NCBI RefSeq assembly: GCF_006716695.1 | Contig: NZ_VFPN01000001.1 | Location: 434,001 to 498,000, forward strand | Length of the DNA stretch: 64,000 bases | Origin: Klugiella xanthotipulae | Lineage (GTDB): Bacteria > Actinomycetota > Actinomycetes > Actinomycetales > Microbacteriaceae | Reading direction: 5' to 3' | Shown here: positions 1 to 8,558 of the stretch, in pieces | Layout: every line of letters begins with the position of its first letter | How positions within the stretch are numbered: the stretch's first letter is position 1 | Position numbers and translations under genes: made by a program | Notes under the pieces: model-generated | The model's input: only the letters and a program-made list of their open reading frames with translations | Database searches by the model: none | What the model was told of the DNA's origin: nothing

Positions 1-1182
1 GTATTCATCGCCGGTGACCTCTTTAACCTGTACGTGGGTTTTGAGATGCTCCTCGCGGCCAGCTACGTGCTCCTCACGCTTGGTAGCACGGGGGTGCGCA
101 TCCGGGCTGGCACCACGTACATCATTGTGAGCCTCGTCTCCTCCGTGTTTTTCCTCGGGGCCATCGCACTCGTCTATGGCGCAACAGGAACCGTCAACCT
201 GGCGCAGCTCTCCGAGCGGCTCGGCGAGCTGCCCGGCGACGTACAACTGCTGCTGCACGCCGCCCTGCTGATCGGATTCGCGGTCAAAGCTGCCGTGTAT
301 CCGGTGTCGTTCTGGCTACCGGATTCCTACCCCACCGCCCCCGCACCCGTCACGGCCGTGTTTGCCGGTCTCCTCACCAAGGTGGGGGTGTACGCGATCC
401 TGCGCACCGAGACCCTGCTCTTCCCCGGCGGACAGCTCAGCCAGGTGCTGCTGTGGGTGGCGCTGCTCACGCTACTCGTGGGCATCCTGGGGGCGGTGGC
501 GCAGGCAGACATTAAGCGGCTGCTCTCGTTTACGCTCGTGAGTCACATCGGCTACATGATTTTCGGCATCGCACTCGCGAGCCTGAGCGGGCTCACCGCG
601 ACGGTCTTCTACGTGGTGCACCACATCACGGTGCAGACCACGCTCTTTCTCGTCACCGGCCTGATCGAACGCATCGGCGGCACCACCTCCATTAACCGGC
701 TGGCCGGGCTGCTCAAGGCCGCGCCGCTCATCTCGATCCTGTTCTTTATTCCGGCACTCAACCTGGGCGGCATCCCGCCGTTCTCGGGGTTCATCGGCAA
801 GGTGGGACTATTCTTAGCCGGCAGCGAGCAGGGTGGATGGCTCGTCTGGGTCGTCATCGCAGCCGGTGCGGTTACCTCCCTCCTAACCCTCTACGCACTT
901 ATGCGCGTATGGAATATGGTGTTCTGGCGCGGAAAATCGGAGCTGGAGGGGTACACCTCCCCCATGCTCGAAAGTCTTCAGGAGACCGACGAGGCCACCA
1001 TCGGCAAGGTGCAGAGCACCACACCGCGGCTCATGGTGGGCACCACCATCGTGATGGTGTGCCTCACCGTTTCCCTCACTTTTTGTGCCGGGCCGCTGAT
1101 GGACCTGGCCGGGCGGGCCGCCGCCGACCTCCTCGACCCGTCGAGCTATCTCACGGCTGTGCTGGGCGGAGGCAACGGATGA
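1..1182 (+). CDS. mrpD: Mrp/Mnh Na+/H+ antiporter subunit D (5' truncated by window)
   Basis: Integral membrane subunit of the multi-subunit Mrp cation/proton antiporter, related to the proton-pumping NuoL/M/N subunits of complex I. The reading frame is open from base 1 and begins with the family motif GDLFNLYVGFEMLLAASY, so the gene started upstream and the GTG at 34 is internal. Many hydrophobic segments follow, with the conserved transport stretch FAVKAAVYPVSFWLPDSYP and a lysine in QADIKRLLSFTLVSHIGYM. The stop overlaps the mrpE start (ATGA), which shows an operon in the usual D-E-F-G order. The N-terminal third is missing only because of the window edge. Confidence 0.95.
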   Translation, partial: VFIAGDLFNLYVGFEMLLAASYVLLTLGSTGVRIRAGTTYIIVSLVSSVFFLGAIALVYGATGTVNLAQLSERLGELPGDVQLLLHAALLIGFAVKAAVYPVSFWLPDSYPTAPAPVTAVFAGLLTKVGVYAILRTETLLFPGGQLSQVLLWVALLTLLVGILGAVAQADIKRLLSFTLVSHIGYMIFGIALASLSGLTATVFYVVHHITVQTTLFLVTGLIERIGGTTSINRLAGLLKAAPLISILFFIPALNLGGIPPFSGFIGKVGLFLAGSEQGGWLVWVVIAAGAVTSLLTLYALMRVWNMVFWRGKSELEGYTSPMLESLQETDEATIGKVQSTTPRLMVGTTIVMVCLTVSLTFCAGPLMDLAGRAAADLLDPSSYLTAVLGGGNG

Positions 1183-1742
1183 GTACCTCCCGCACAACCG
1201 GACAACCAGCCAGCCTGCTCGGCACCCTCCTCGCGCAGGTGGGTCTCGTGGTGATCTGGATGCTGCTCTGGGACCAGATCACCTGGACCACGATCATCAC
1301 GGGCTGCCTCATCAGCATTTTGCTGGGCCGGGTCTTCTACCTCCCCCCGGTGGACTTCGGCGGCCGGATCAGTTTCTGGCACCTGCTGCTCTTCTCACTA
1401 CGGATGATGATCGACGTGATCCGGGCGAGCATCCACGTGGCCTGGCTCGCCGTCAACTGGCGCTACACGCCCAGCAACGCGATCATCGCAATCGACCTGC
1501 ACACCCGCAGCGACCTCATCCTCACCTGGACGGTCGAGGCCGTGTCTCTCGTGCCGGGAACGATCGTGGTCGAGGCCGACCGTGAGGAACGCCGACTGTA
1601 CCTGCATATTCTTGATGTTCACGACGACATCGACCTGGAAAAGGTGCGCCGCTCGGTGCGGGCCACGGAGGTGCGCCTCACGATGGCCCTCGGCTCGCGC
1701 GCGGAGGTGGCCCGGCTCCGGGCGGAACGGAGCGAGCCATGA
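1179..1742 (+). CDS. mrpE: Mrp/Mnh antiporter subunit E
   Basis: 187 aa. Small membrane subunit of the Mrp Na+/H+ antiporter complex. Two or three hydrophobic segments lie in the N-terminal half (LGTLLAQVGLVVIWMLLWDQ, then HLLLFSLRMMIDVIRASIHVA). A soluble C-terminal domain follows, carrying the family motif SLVPGTIVVE near residues 115-125. It starts on the ATG that overlaps the mrpD stop by 4 bp, and its own stop overlaps mrpF, so translation is probably coupled along the operon. Confidence 0.93.
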   Translation: MSTSRTTGQPASLLGTLLAQVGLVVIWMLLWDQITWTTIITGCLISILLGRVFYLPPVDFGGRISFWHLLLFSLRMMIDVIRASIHVAWLAVNWRYTPSNAIIAIDLHTRSDLILTWTVEAVSLVPGTIVVEADREERRLYLHILDVHDDIDLEKVRRSVRATEVRLTMALGSRAEVARLRAERSEP

Positions 1743-2011
1743 GCCTGTTGCACCTCGCCGGTCTCATCGTGGGGATCTTCCTCGTGATCGGGGCGATCTG
1801 CGCGATTGCCCGCGTGATCATCGGGCCGACCGCCCTGGACCGCATCCTGGCCCTCGATGTCCTGCTCGCAATTGTGCTCTGCAGCCTCGGAGCCGATATG
1901 GCGATCAACCGGCACGCGGATACCCTGCCCGTTCTGGTGGTGCTCGCCTTCTTCGGCGTGACCGGCTCGATCAGCATCACCCGTTTCATCTCGCGGCGGG
2001 AGGAACCGTGA
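1739..2011 (+). CDS. mrpF: Mrp/Mnh antiporter subunit F
   Basis: 90 aa, the usual size for MrpF. Three predicted membrane helices; the signature is ARVIIGPTALDRILALDVL around residues 24-42. It overlaps mrpE by 4 bp upstream and mrpG by 4 bp (GTGA) downstream. It is a structural subunit of the Mrp complex and has no catalytic residues of its own. Confidence 0.93.
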   Translation: MSLLHLAGLIVGIFLVIGAICAIARVIIGPTALDRILALDVLLAIVLCSLGADMAINRHADTLPVLVVLAFFGVTGSISITRFISRREEP

Positions 2012-2409
2012 ATAGTGATCTCATCCGCGACCTCCTGACGGCGCTGCTGCTGGTTATCGGGGCGGCCCTCTCGGTAGCCGCCGGCGTGGGTATCCTGCGT
2101 TTCCCCGATGTGCTCTCTCGGCTGCACGCGGGTACAAAACCGCAGATTCTGGGGCTCACCTGCATCCTGATCGCGGTGGTGTTGCAGAACTTCACCTGGT
2201 CGGCGGCCTCCTCGGTGATCGTGATTCTCGTCATCCAGTACCTCACCCAGCCCATCTCGGCGCACCTCGTGGGCCGCTCGGCGTACCGCGCCGACAACGT
2301 GCGCCGGGACCTGCTCATCGCCGACGAGTTGGCCTCGGTACGAATCGCCCAGGACGAGGATGATGACGACGACCCGGGCGACAACGCCCCGGCGCCCCCG
2401 GCCGCGTAG
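2008..2409 (+). CDS. mrpG: Mrp/Mnh antiporter subunit G
   Basis: 133 aa, GTG start inside the mrpF stop (GTGA). MrpG/PhaG family: three helices, with the family core LRFPDVLSRLHAGTKPQ near residues 29-46. The C-terminus ends in a short acidic and Pro/Ala tail (DEDDDDDPGDNAPAPPAA), which is longer than in a minimal MrpG. Last gene of the operon. The next gene is convergent, with only about 30 bp between the stops. Confidence 0.93.
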   Translation: MNSDLIRDLLTALLLVIGAALSVAAGVGILRFPDVLSRLHAGTKPQILGLTCILIAVVLQNFTWSAASSVIVILVIQYLTQPISAHLVGRSAYRADNVRRDLLIADELASVRIAQDEDDDDDPGDNAPAPPAA

Positions 2410-2440
2410 CCCCGCATTCGAGGCCCACCGGGTGCGACGA

Positions 2441-3967
2441 CTAGGCCCGGGATGGCGGTTCGGCGGGCGCAGCCCGCTCCGTTTCTTTCTGTGCCCGCTG
2501 CTGCCGGCCGAGCACCGAGTTGCGCCGACTGTAGGTGAAATAGATCACAAACCCGACCGCCAACCAGACGAGAAACCGAACCCACGTGAGCGTCGTCAGG
2601 TTGAACATCAGCCACAGGCACAGCGCCGCCGAGAGGATCGGCACATACGGCGAGAACGGTACCCGAAACGCGCCCTGCTGCCGTGGCTGCTTCGTGCGCA
2701 GCACCAGGATGCCGAGACTCACGAGCACAAAAGCCGAGAGCGTGCCAATGTTGATCATCTCTTCGAGCACCCCCACATCCGTCAGCCCCGCGATGAACGC
2801 GACGATCACCCCGCAGATCACCTGGGTACGAATGGGGGTGTGCGTGTGCCGACCGGTTTTGCTGAGGAAACGCGGCAACAGGCCGTCCCGGCTCATCGCA
2901 AAAATCACCCGGGCCAGACCCAGCAACAACACCATGATGACGGTTGTCAGGCCCACGAGGATGCCCACCGAGATGATCTGCCCGGCCCAGTCGGCCCCCA
3001 CCAGGCGGAAGGCCAGGTCAAGTGAGGCGTCCCCGCCGGCATCCGCCAGGTCGGTGTAGGGCACCATCCCCGTGATCACGAGCGAGACGAGCACGTAGAG
3101 TACCGTGACGATGCCCAGACCCAGGAAGATCCCCTTCGGCAGGTTCTTCTGCGGGTCCTTGACCTCTTCGGCGCTCGTGGCCACCACGTCGAAACCCACA
3201 AACGCGAAGAAAACGAGTGAAGCTGCGGCGAGCATCCCGAAGATACCGTAGTGGCTGGGGGCCGCACCGCTCAGGAACGAGAAGAGCGATTGCTCCCACA
3301 CGGCCGCGGCGTTACCCGTGACCTCCTGGGCGTCCGGGATAAACGGCGTGTAGTTGGCCGGGTTCACGTAGAAGAACCCGACAACCACCACGAAGAGCAC
3401 AATCGCCACCTTGATGATCGTAAACACGTTCGAGACACGCGCCGAGAGCTTGGTACCGGCCACGAGCAGGGCGGTGAAGATCGCCACGATCACAAACGCA
3501 CCCCAGCTCACCTCGAGACCCAGCACGCTGATGGTGCTCGGGATATCCCAGTTCCAGTACTCAAACACGTTACTCAGGTAGATGCCCCAGTATTTGGCGA
3601 TTACGGCCGCGGCGGTGAGGATTTCGAGGATCAGGTCCCAGCCGATAATCCAGGCGAGCACTTCGCCCAGGGTGGCGTAGGTGAAGGTGTAGGCGGAACC
3701 CGCAACCGGAACGCTTGAGGCGAACTCGGCATAACACATGATGGCGAGAAAGCAGGTGGCGGCGGCCAGGACGAACGAGAGGATGACCGAGGGCCCCGCA
3801 AACGAGCCGGCCGCTTTCGCCCCCACCGAGAAGATACCGGCCCCCACCGCAACTGCGACCCCCATGATGGCGAGGTCCCAGGGGCCGAGGGTGCGTTTCA
3901 GCGTGCGGCCCTCCTCAAACGTGTCCGCGATGGACGCTTCGATGCTTTTTGTGCGAAAAAGACTCAT
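2441..3967 (-). CDS. APC-superfamily amino-acid permease (CAT/YfnA-like)
   Basis: 508 aa, about 12-14 hydrophobic segments. Proton-coupled amino-acid permease of the cationic amino acid transporter branch. The first helix carries the substrate-binding loop motif VAVGAGIFSVGAKAAG, followed by AEFASSVPVAGSAYTFTYA, both typical of the family. The open frame extends to 4129, but the start is placed at the ATG ending at 3967 because homologous proteins begin just before the conserved GPWDLAIMG segment and AAGG lies about 12 bp upstream. The exact substrate cannot be told from sequence. A LacI-type palindrome lies about 115 bp upstream of the start (4080-4093). Confidence 0.9.
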   Translation of the reverse strand: MSLFRTKSIEASIADTFEEGRTLKRTLGPWDLAIMGVAVAVGAGIFSVGAKAAGSFAGPSVILSFVLAAATCFLAIMCYAEFASSVPVAGSAYTFTYATLGEVLAWIIGWDLILEILTAAAVIAKYWGIYLSNVFEYWNWDIPSTISVLGLEVSWGAFVIVAIFTALLVAGTKLSARVSNVFTIIKVAIVLFVVVVGFFYVNPANYTPFIPDAQEVTGNAAAVWEQSLFSFLSGAAPSHYGIFGMLAAASLVFFAFVGFDVVATSAEEVKDPQKNLPKGIFLGLGIVTVLYVLVSLVITGMVPYTDLADAGGDASLDLAFRLVGADWAGQIISVGILVGLTTVIMVLLLGLARVIFAMSRDGLLPRFLSKTGRHTHTPIRTQVICGVIVAFIAGLTDVGVLEEMINIGTLSAFVLVSLGILVLRTKQPRQQGAFRVPFSPYVPILSAALCLWLMFNLTTLTWVRFLVWLAVGFVIYFTYSRRNSVLGRQQRAQKETERAAPAEPPSRA

Positions 3968-4079
3968 GCTGCGGGGATCCTTCAGTGGAGAGCTGGCCGC
4001 GATTCGCCGCGGGTTACACCCTGCGGCACGCAGCACTTCGGACAGGCAACCTTTGCACACGCTGGCTGCCGCACAACGC

Positions 4080-4093
4080 TGTAACCGGTTACA
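4080..4093. promoter_or_regulatory. LacI-type operator palindrome
   Basis: TGTAACCGGTTACA is a perfect 14-bp palindrome that fits the general LacI-family half-site pattern TGTNANCGNTNACA. It sits in the 203-bp gap upstream of the permease. No LacI-family gene is in the window, so the regulator would act in trans. Function is inferred from pattern only. Confidence 0.5.
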
Positions 4094-4170
4094 ATATCCC
4101 TTTTGTTGCCAGTTTGTTGCACTTATCACAGAAATTACGGTGATTAACCGTTGGCATCCCGTGCCGCGAG

Positions 4171-5637
4171 TCAGCCGCGCACACCCAGGTACGGCAGCGA
4201 ATGGATGCCGAAGACCCGGCTCAGCGCCGTGCGGGCGGCGTAATAGCCGCCCAGTCCGTGCACGGCGGGGCCGGGTGGGGTGGAGGCCGAGCCCAGGAAG
4301 ACGCGCGGCAGCGGGGTGGCCCAGGGCACCGGCGAGAGAACGGGCCGCCGCAGCATCTGCGTGAGGCTCACCTCACCACCCATAAAGTCGCCACCCGCGT
4401 AGTTGAGGTTGTGCGCGGCCAGGTCCCGCCCGGTACGCACCGAGGTGGCGAGAATCACCTCACGAAAGCCCGGCGCGAACCGCTCAATCTGTTCGATGAT
4501 CCGCCCGGACACGTCAAGGGCGGACCCGTTGGGCACGTGGGTGTAGGCCCAGAGGGTGTGTTTTCCGGCGGGCGCACGGCTCGGGTCGTAGGCGGTGGGC
4601 TGGGTCACGAGCACGTAGGGGTGTTCGGGATGTCGGCCCGCCGCCGCCTCCCCCTCCGCCCGGGCGATCTGCTCCCGCGTGCCGCCCAGATGCACGGTGG
4701 CGGTACGGTGCAGCTCCGGGTCGGACCATGGCACGGGTCCGCTGAGCGCAAAGTCCACCTTGCACGCCGCGACTCCCCGACGGTACCGGGCGAGCGTCCG
4801 CCGGTAGCGCAGCGGCAGCTGACCGCCGGCCAGGTCGCGGAACTGCTCGGGTGAGACGTCCAGGATGACAGCGTCGGCATCCGCGAGTTCGTCGAGGTGA
4901 CGCACGCGGCGACCCGTCTCGATTGTGACACCGTGGGCCACCGCATCCTCGGCCAGCGCGCGGGCGATTGAGGCGGAGCCACCCACGGCGACGGGCCAGC
5001 CCCCCGTGTGGCCCGTGACGGCGAGTGCGAGGCCACCACCGGCCGTCATGAGCGAGGGCTGCGGGCCGGGGATGTGCGCGGTCACCCCGGCGAGCAGCGC
5101 GGCCGGGGCCGGGCCGACGAGGCGACGGGTGCGCAGCGGGGTGCCCTGTTCGAGGGTGGCCAGGCCAAAGAGCGCGGCGGCGGCCGGGTCGCGGGGCAGT
5201 TGAAGTAGCTGGTCGAGGGTGGCCCGGGCGATACCCTCCGCCCGGGCCACGAGGGGACCGAGCAGGTTCTGCCACGCGCGGCCGTCGCCCGCGCGGTGGG
5301 CGTCGAGTCGGTGGGCGGTCTGCTCCAGGCTGCGCAGGGCGAGGGCTGCGGGGGCACCGTCGAGGGGGTGGGCGTAGGACACCTCTGGCACCACCAGGTC
5401 GATGCGGCGGCCAAGTTCAAACGCCCGAAAAAACGGGGAGGCGAGGGCCAACGGATGCACAGCGGAGCACTCGTCGTGCAGAAACCCGGGCAGGGTCAAC
5501 TCGCTCGTGCGCAGCCCGCCACCGAGAGTATCCGCCGCCTCGATCAGGTGCACGCCCAGCCCGGCACGAGCCAGGAGTACCGCGGCGGCCAGACCGTTGG
5601 GCCCGGCACCCACCACAATCGCGTCGGTCACGGCCAT
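4171..5637 (-). CDS. FAD-dependent oxidoreductase, CrtI/phytoene-desaturase-like
   Basis: 488 aa. Starts with a Rossmann dinucleotide-binding motif (IVVGAGPNGLAAAVLLARAG) and the trailing acidic residue of the FAD fold (LIEAADTLGGGLR). The C-terminal FAD-binding segment FLGSASTPPGPAVHGLGGYY matches the flavin amine oxidase/phytoene desaturase superfamily. There are no carotenoid genes nearby, so the substrate is unknown. The start at 5637 is preferred over the in-frame ATG at 5652 because GGAGAGG lies 6-12 bp upstream of the inner ATG. Transcribed toward the permease, with a 203-bp gap between them. Confidence 0.85.
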   Translation of the reverse strand: MAVTDAIVVGAGPNGLAAAVLLARAGLGVHLIEAADTLGGGLRTSELTLPGFLHDECSAVHPLALASPFFRAFELGRRIDLVVPEVSYAHPLDGAPAALALRSLEQTAHRLDAHRAGDGRAWQNLLGPLVARAEGIARATLDQLLQLPRDPAAAALFGLATLEQGTPLRTRRLVGPAPAALLAGVTAHIPGPQPSLMTAGGGLALAVTGHTGGWPVAVGGSASIARALAEDAVAHGVTIETGRRVRHLDELADADAVILDVSPEQFRDLAGGQLPLRYRRTLARYRRGVAACKVDFALSGPVPWSDPELHRTATVHLGGTREQIARAEGEAAAGRHPEHPYVLVTQPTAYDPSRAPAGKHTLWAYTHVPNGSALDVSGRIIEQIERFAPGFREVILATSVRTGRDLAAHNLNYAGGDFMGGEVSLTQMLRRPVLSPVPWATPLPRVFLGSASTPPGPAVHGLGGYYAARTALSRVFGIHSLPYLGVRG

Positions 5638-5699
5638 GCTCCTCTCCGCCACACCCGCGGGGTCGGCACCCCTCTACGGTACCCCGTGGGGTTGTAAAC

Positions 5700-6000
5700 G
5701 TACCTTCGTCCTTCTAGTCGTGTGTAGCTGGTAGGGATTACGACTCCGTTTGAGCCTCCGACAAAGTCGCCGGGTGTGGGTGCTAGTGGTGTTGGTATTT
5801 CATTCCCGAGTCTTGCGGTCGAGGTAGGCCCATCAACTTTGCTGAGGGCACCACCGGCGACCTACCCCCAGTTGTCTGTGAGCTAGTGCCCGGCAGCTCC
5901 CGCAGCCTGGGAGAGGGGGCCTTGGAGACTATCGGTGTACCCCGTGAGGTCCTCATCGGTGACCGGCGCGAGCCCCTGCGGGTCGAGAGCGTTACCCACA
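5700..6000 (-). pseudogene. Decayed Rhs C-terminal remnant (distal end of the tip array)
   Basis: On the minus strand one frame reads GLAPVTDEDLTGYTDSLQGP, then SQAAGAAGH, a stop (TAG), LTDNWG, a second TAG, then VAGGALSKVDGPTSTARLG. This matches residues just after the DPWGL core of the full Rhs protein (12855-18272), with about 100 residues missing. The deletion lies between two GGAL-encoding segments (VAGGALVV and TGGALSKV), so it probably arose by recombination at that short repeat. The tail (FVGGSNGVVIPTSYTRLE) resembles the B-type tip at 9282-9794. No intact coding capacity. Confidence 0.75.
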
Positions 6001-6064
6001 AAGGAGCTGAGGTGACTTCCGTTCAAAGCGGCAGGGTCGAGTTATCGCAACCTGTATATAAATC

Positions 6065-6463
6065 TTAAGTGGCATTAGGGCCCCAAATCCCGATTTCCCC
6101 GTCCGGTAAACCAATAATTAAAACCCCTTCGGGACCGTCTAAATTGAGCACCCAAGATTCAAATTGAGGGTCGGAGTATGTGCGAATCTTCATTCCATTG
6201 GATGTTCTTAGAACAACCCCCTCGCTACTTATTGAAATGTCTTTAATCGTCGTGTTGACGACTTCAAGGGCGGGAGCGAGCTCTGACTTTGAGCCCTCTG
6301 GGTCAACTATTTTCACGGTTTCGTCAGTCAAAGTTATCTCGAACGGGCAGGATAGCGCTAAGGACCCAAACTCCTCAAAGACAAGAGTGATTCGGAAATC
6401 GAGTTCGATTTTATTTATTAGAACACCCTGTAGGGAATTTTGAATGGTATCTAGGTCGGCCAT
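6065..6463 (-). CDS. Immunity-like protein, family A (copy A3)
   Basis: 132 aa, no signal peptide or membrane segment. Closely related to the products at 10730-11134 and 12442-12867. Shared features are a beta-rich body, a DPEG motif near residue 75 (IVDPEGSKSEL), an FESWVLNLDGPEG segment near residue 105, and a C-terminal GEIGIWG. The overall pattern (DPxG, YExW, GGELxIW ending) resembles the DUF6188 group of small actinobacterial proteins; this is recalled, not searched. The ATG lies 13 bp inside the 3' end of the type-A tip at 6451-6954, the same overlap as in the other two A modules. Probable antitoxin for that tip. Noticeably lower GC than flanking core genes. Confidence 0.7.
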   Translation of the reverse strand: MADLDTIQNSLQGVLINKIELDFRITLVFEEFGSLALSCPFEITLTDETVKIVDPEGSKSELAPALEVVNTTIKDISISSEGVVLRTSNGMKIRTYSDPQFESWVLNLDGPEGVLIIGLPDGEIGIWGPNAT

Positions 6464-6954
6464 CCCAGGTATTCTCCTGATCTCTCAGCTGGTACGTGCG
6501 TTTCCGCTCGGGATCCAGACTTTCCGGTATTTGGGTTTAATGGTTGGTTCGAGGAGTTGTAATAAACGCTATAACCATTGGGATATAGACCAGTTGGTTC
6601 CATTACTCGAATGGAGTCTGAGTTTTTAAGAGCACCGGAGTGCTGAGCTACTAGCCCTTTTCCGTTGTCTGCTTCTCGGAGCGGCCAACCAGCAGGAATA
6701 TCATATGTCGTTCCGTTTGGGGTGACGACAAACGTGTTTCCACTGGACGGAACAACATTAACTGGTGTTGGTGGTTGGTCCCCGAGTTTCGCGGTCGGGG
6801 TAGGCACGTCAACCTTACTGAGGGCACCACCGGTGGCGGCCGACAGGGCTGCGCCGCTGGCAGCGGTACTGAGGAACCCTCCAACAGTAAGAGGCTGCCC
6901 ACTAACCGCATACTGCGCAACACTTTCCAACGCCCCCTCGGCCGCATTCCCCAC
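6451..6954 (-). CDS. Orphan Rhs C-terminal tip, type A (copy A3)
   Basis: 167-aa open frame from a GTG, but homology to the full Rhs protein runs on upstream to 7084, where an in-frame TAG follows, so there is no Rhs core and no clear start signal. Residues 1-80 match the hydrophobic pre-tip region of the full Rhs. The tail carries SIRVMEPTGLYPNGYSVYYN, NPNTGKSGSRAETHVPAE and ends YLGWPT. The tail differs from the other A tips while the first part is nearly identical. This fits a silent displaced toxin cassette that gains function only when recombined onto the rhs gene. Enzymatic activity is unknown. Confidence 0.65.
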   Translation of the reverse strand: MGNAAEGALESVAQYAVSGQPLTVGGFLSTAASGAALSAATGGALSKVDVPTPTAKLGDQPPTPVNVVPSSGNTFVVTPNGTTYDIPAGWPLREADNGKGLVAQHSGALKNSDSIRVMEPTGLYPNGYSVYYNSSNQPLNPNTGKSGSRAETHVPAERSGEYLGWPT

Positions 6955-7084
6955 AGCATGACGCCCAATCGCGGTGGCCAGGCCACCACCAACAAGCCCA
7001 AACGCACCACTAACAGCAACCTGCCCCCAGTTAACCTCACCTGTAGTAGCTTTCTGAATAATCGCATCAGCCCCCGCAGCGACA
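6784..7084 (-). repeat. Conserved pre-tip block, copy 1 of 4
   Basis: About 300 bp encoding the Rhs region from QKATTGEVNWGQ to TAKLGD. The same block occurs at 9624-9924, 11466-11767 and 13186-13488 with only scattered changes. It ends at an abrupt junction (gcagcgaca followed by tagcgctagg) that is identical in copies 1 and 2 and absent from copies 3 and 4. These blocks are the obvious substrate for homologous exchange of tips. Confidence 0.85.
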
Positions 7085-7169
7085 TAGCGCTAGGTCACCT
7101 TCACGACTAATGACCAGTGTTAGTAAGGGCCAGGCTATTGGGGGTTAAGGTCCGTTATGCCATGGCTGT
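7085..7169. repeat. 85-bp spacer of unknown origin, copy 1
   Basis: Practically identical to 9925-10009 (one visible difference, ttatgcc against ttatacc). It begins exactly where the Rhs homology stops and ends exactly where the IS30-like element begins here, or a few bases before the immB1 gene in the other copy. No coding sense seen. Could be the end of an older mobile element. Confidence 0.7.
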
Positions 7170-8106
7170 GGGTTTTCGGCGGTTTCAAGGAGCCATCGCA
7201 ACACTGCCGATAAGTGCGTCTAGTTTCTCACGTGGCGTGTGGAAGCCGAGGGTCTTGCGCGGACGGTCATTGAGCTGAACGGTCACGGCCTGAATCTCTG
7301 CATCACTGATGGTGTTGAAATCGGTGCCTTTGGGGTAGTAATCACGGATCAGGCCATTGAGGTTCTCATTCGATCCCCGCTGCCAGGGGGAATGCGGATC
7401 GCAGAAGAACACCGGGCAGCCTGTCGCGACGGTAAATTCTCGGTGTCGTGACATTTCTTGCCCTTGATCCCAGGTCAGCGTCTGCCGCAACCAGCCCGGT
7501 AGCTGCGTAATTTGTTGCTGGAGGATATCGATCACCGTTTTGGAATCACGTGTGCCAGGAAGCCGGCCGATCAACGCGAATCTCGTGGCCCGCTCCACAA
7601 GTGTGACGAGGCCAGAGTTCCCGGGACCGACAACAAGATCTCCTTCCCAGTGTCCAGGGACAGCACGATCAGAAGCTGCGGCTGGACGATCGGTGATCCG
7701 AGCTCCCGCGAGCCAAGGACGCACCTCACGAGAAGGTAAGCGTGAGGCTGGTGTTCTCCGGTTCCGGCCCGTTCGGAGTGCTTTCACCACCGTCAACTCA
7801 TGCCGAAGCGCGCCTCTGCCTTCGTGTGAGGCGCCGATACGCGTGAGGCTGCTGAGACTTCTCGGCGTACGAGTCTGCCACTGGTTCGATGCCACCCCGA
7901 GCGCCCATGCGAATGATCATGCTTGCAAGCCTGGCCCATTCGACAACCGCACCGGTGTTCACATTGAACCGTCGCGCCGTTGTTTGCGCCGATGTGCCGG
8001 AGAGCAGCATTGAGTACGCGATACACCGTTGATCCCACGAAACCGCCACGATAACCTCCTGGAGAAGGTGTTGCGATAGCTCCTTGAAACCGCCAAGCAT
8101 GCCCCC
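7170..8106 (-). mobile_element. IS30-family element, internally deleted
   Basis: Bounded by imperfect terminal inverted repeats. The left core GGCGGTTTCAAGGAGCCATC (from 7178) is matched by the complement at 8068-8094 with one substitution over 27 bp. Total about 0.94 kb, too short for an intact member. The paralogous site at about 10010 lacks the element, so the insertion point can be read directly: ccatggctgt on the left and aattactgaac on the right, with aaggtc present only in the empty site. Confidence 0.8.
7185..8049 (-). pseudogene. IS30-family transposase, deleted and frameshifted
   Basis: The N-terminal part begins at a GTG ending at 8049, with AGGAGG 5 bp upstream, and runs through GARGGIEPVADSYAEKSQQP and YRRLTRRQRR in one frame to a stop. 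The C-terminal part continues in another frame from EGRGALRHELTV and contains the DDE core: GHWEGDLVVG, LTWDQGQEMSRH and FFCDPHSPWQRGSNENLNGL. The middle (helix-turn-helix and linker, roughly 100 residues) is missing; the two frames meet at a CGAAGGCAGAGGCGC junction. No active transposase is expected from this copy. Confidence 0.85.
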
Positions 8107-8108
8107 AA

Positions 8109-8558
8109 TTACTGAACTCCAGCTTGAGGTTTCGGTAGGGGATTCCCCTTTTCGTCTCGGCCCATAGAGCCAACTAGTGTTATACCCGGCAGACCTAATA
8201 CCCAGGGGTCGATGTCGGTGTCGGCGTAGGTGATGAGGTCTATCCCGCCGGAGATGTGGAAGATGGGGTTGATCATGTCGGGGGTGGATGTGATGCCGAT
8301 GATTTCGTGCCCGAGAAGAAATTTCACGTCTTCGCCGGTTAGTAGGTTTTCTTCGGTGTATAGAACGCCGGTTTCATTGTAGCGATCAATGTGGCAGTTT
8401 GGGCCGGTGAGGAGCCAGTCGCACATGTAGTTTGATCCCCAGCCTTCGCCACTAAGTACCAGGACGGGGTCGGGAGACATGTTTGCATAACCGATGCGGA
8501 GAGGCAGCGCTGATAGCGCAGTATCGAGCATGCTTTCATCTTCCCTATATGTTGACAT
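8109..8558 (-). CDS. Immunity-like protein, family B (copy B3)
   Basis: 149 aa, soluble. Related to 8881-9285 and especially to 10018-10464 (nearly the same C-terminus, GSMGRDEKGNPLPKPQAGVQ). Common features are an N-terminal LPLRI segment, a CDWLLTGPNCHIDRYNE segment and a C-terminal DIDPWVLGLPGITLVG. Not recognised as a named family. The ATG overlaps the stop of the B-type tip by one base (TAATG), so the two were made as a coupled pair. Probable cognate antitoxin. The adjacent IS30-like element lies just past its stop. Confidence 0.65.
   Translation of the reverse strand: MSTYREDESMLDTALSALPLRIGYANMSPDPVLVLSGEGWGSNYMCDWLLTGPNCHIDRYNETGVLYTEENLLTGEDVKFLLGHEIIGITSTPDMINPIFHISGGIDLITYADTDIDPWVLGLPGITLVGSMGRDEKGNPLPKPQAGVQ

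Noticed and set aside
4514-5275. 253-aa frame inside the FAD oxidoreductase gene
   Set aside because: Same strand, shifted frame, Arg/Pro/Gly-rich; a typical high-GC shadow.
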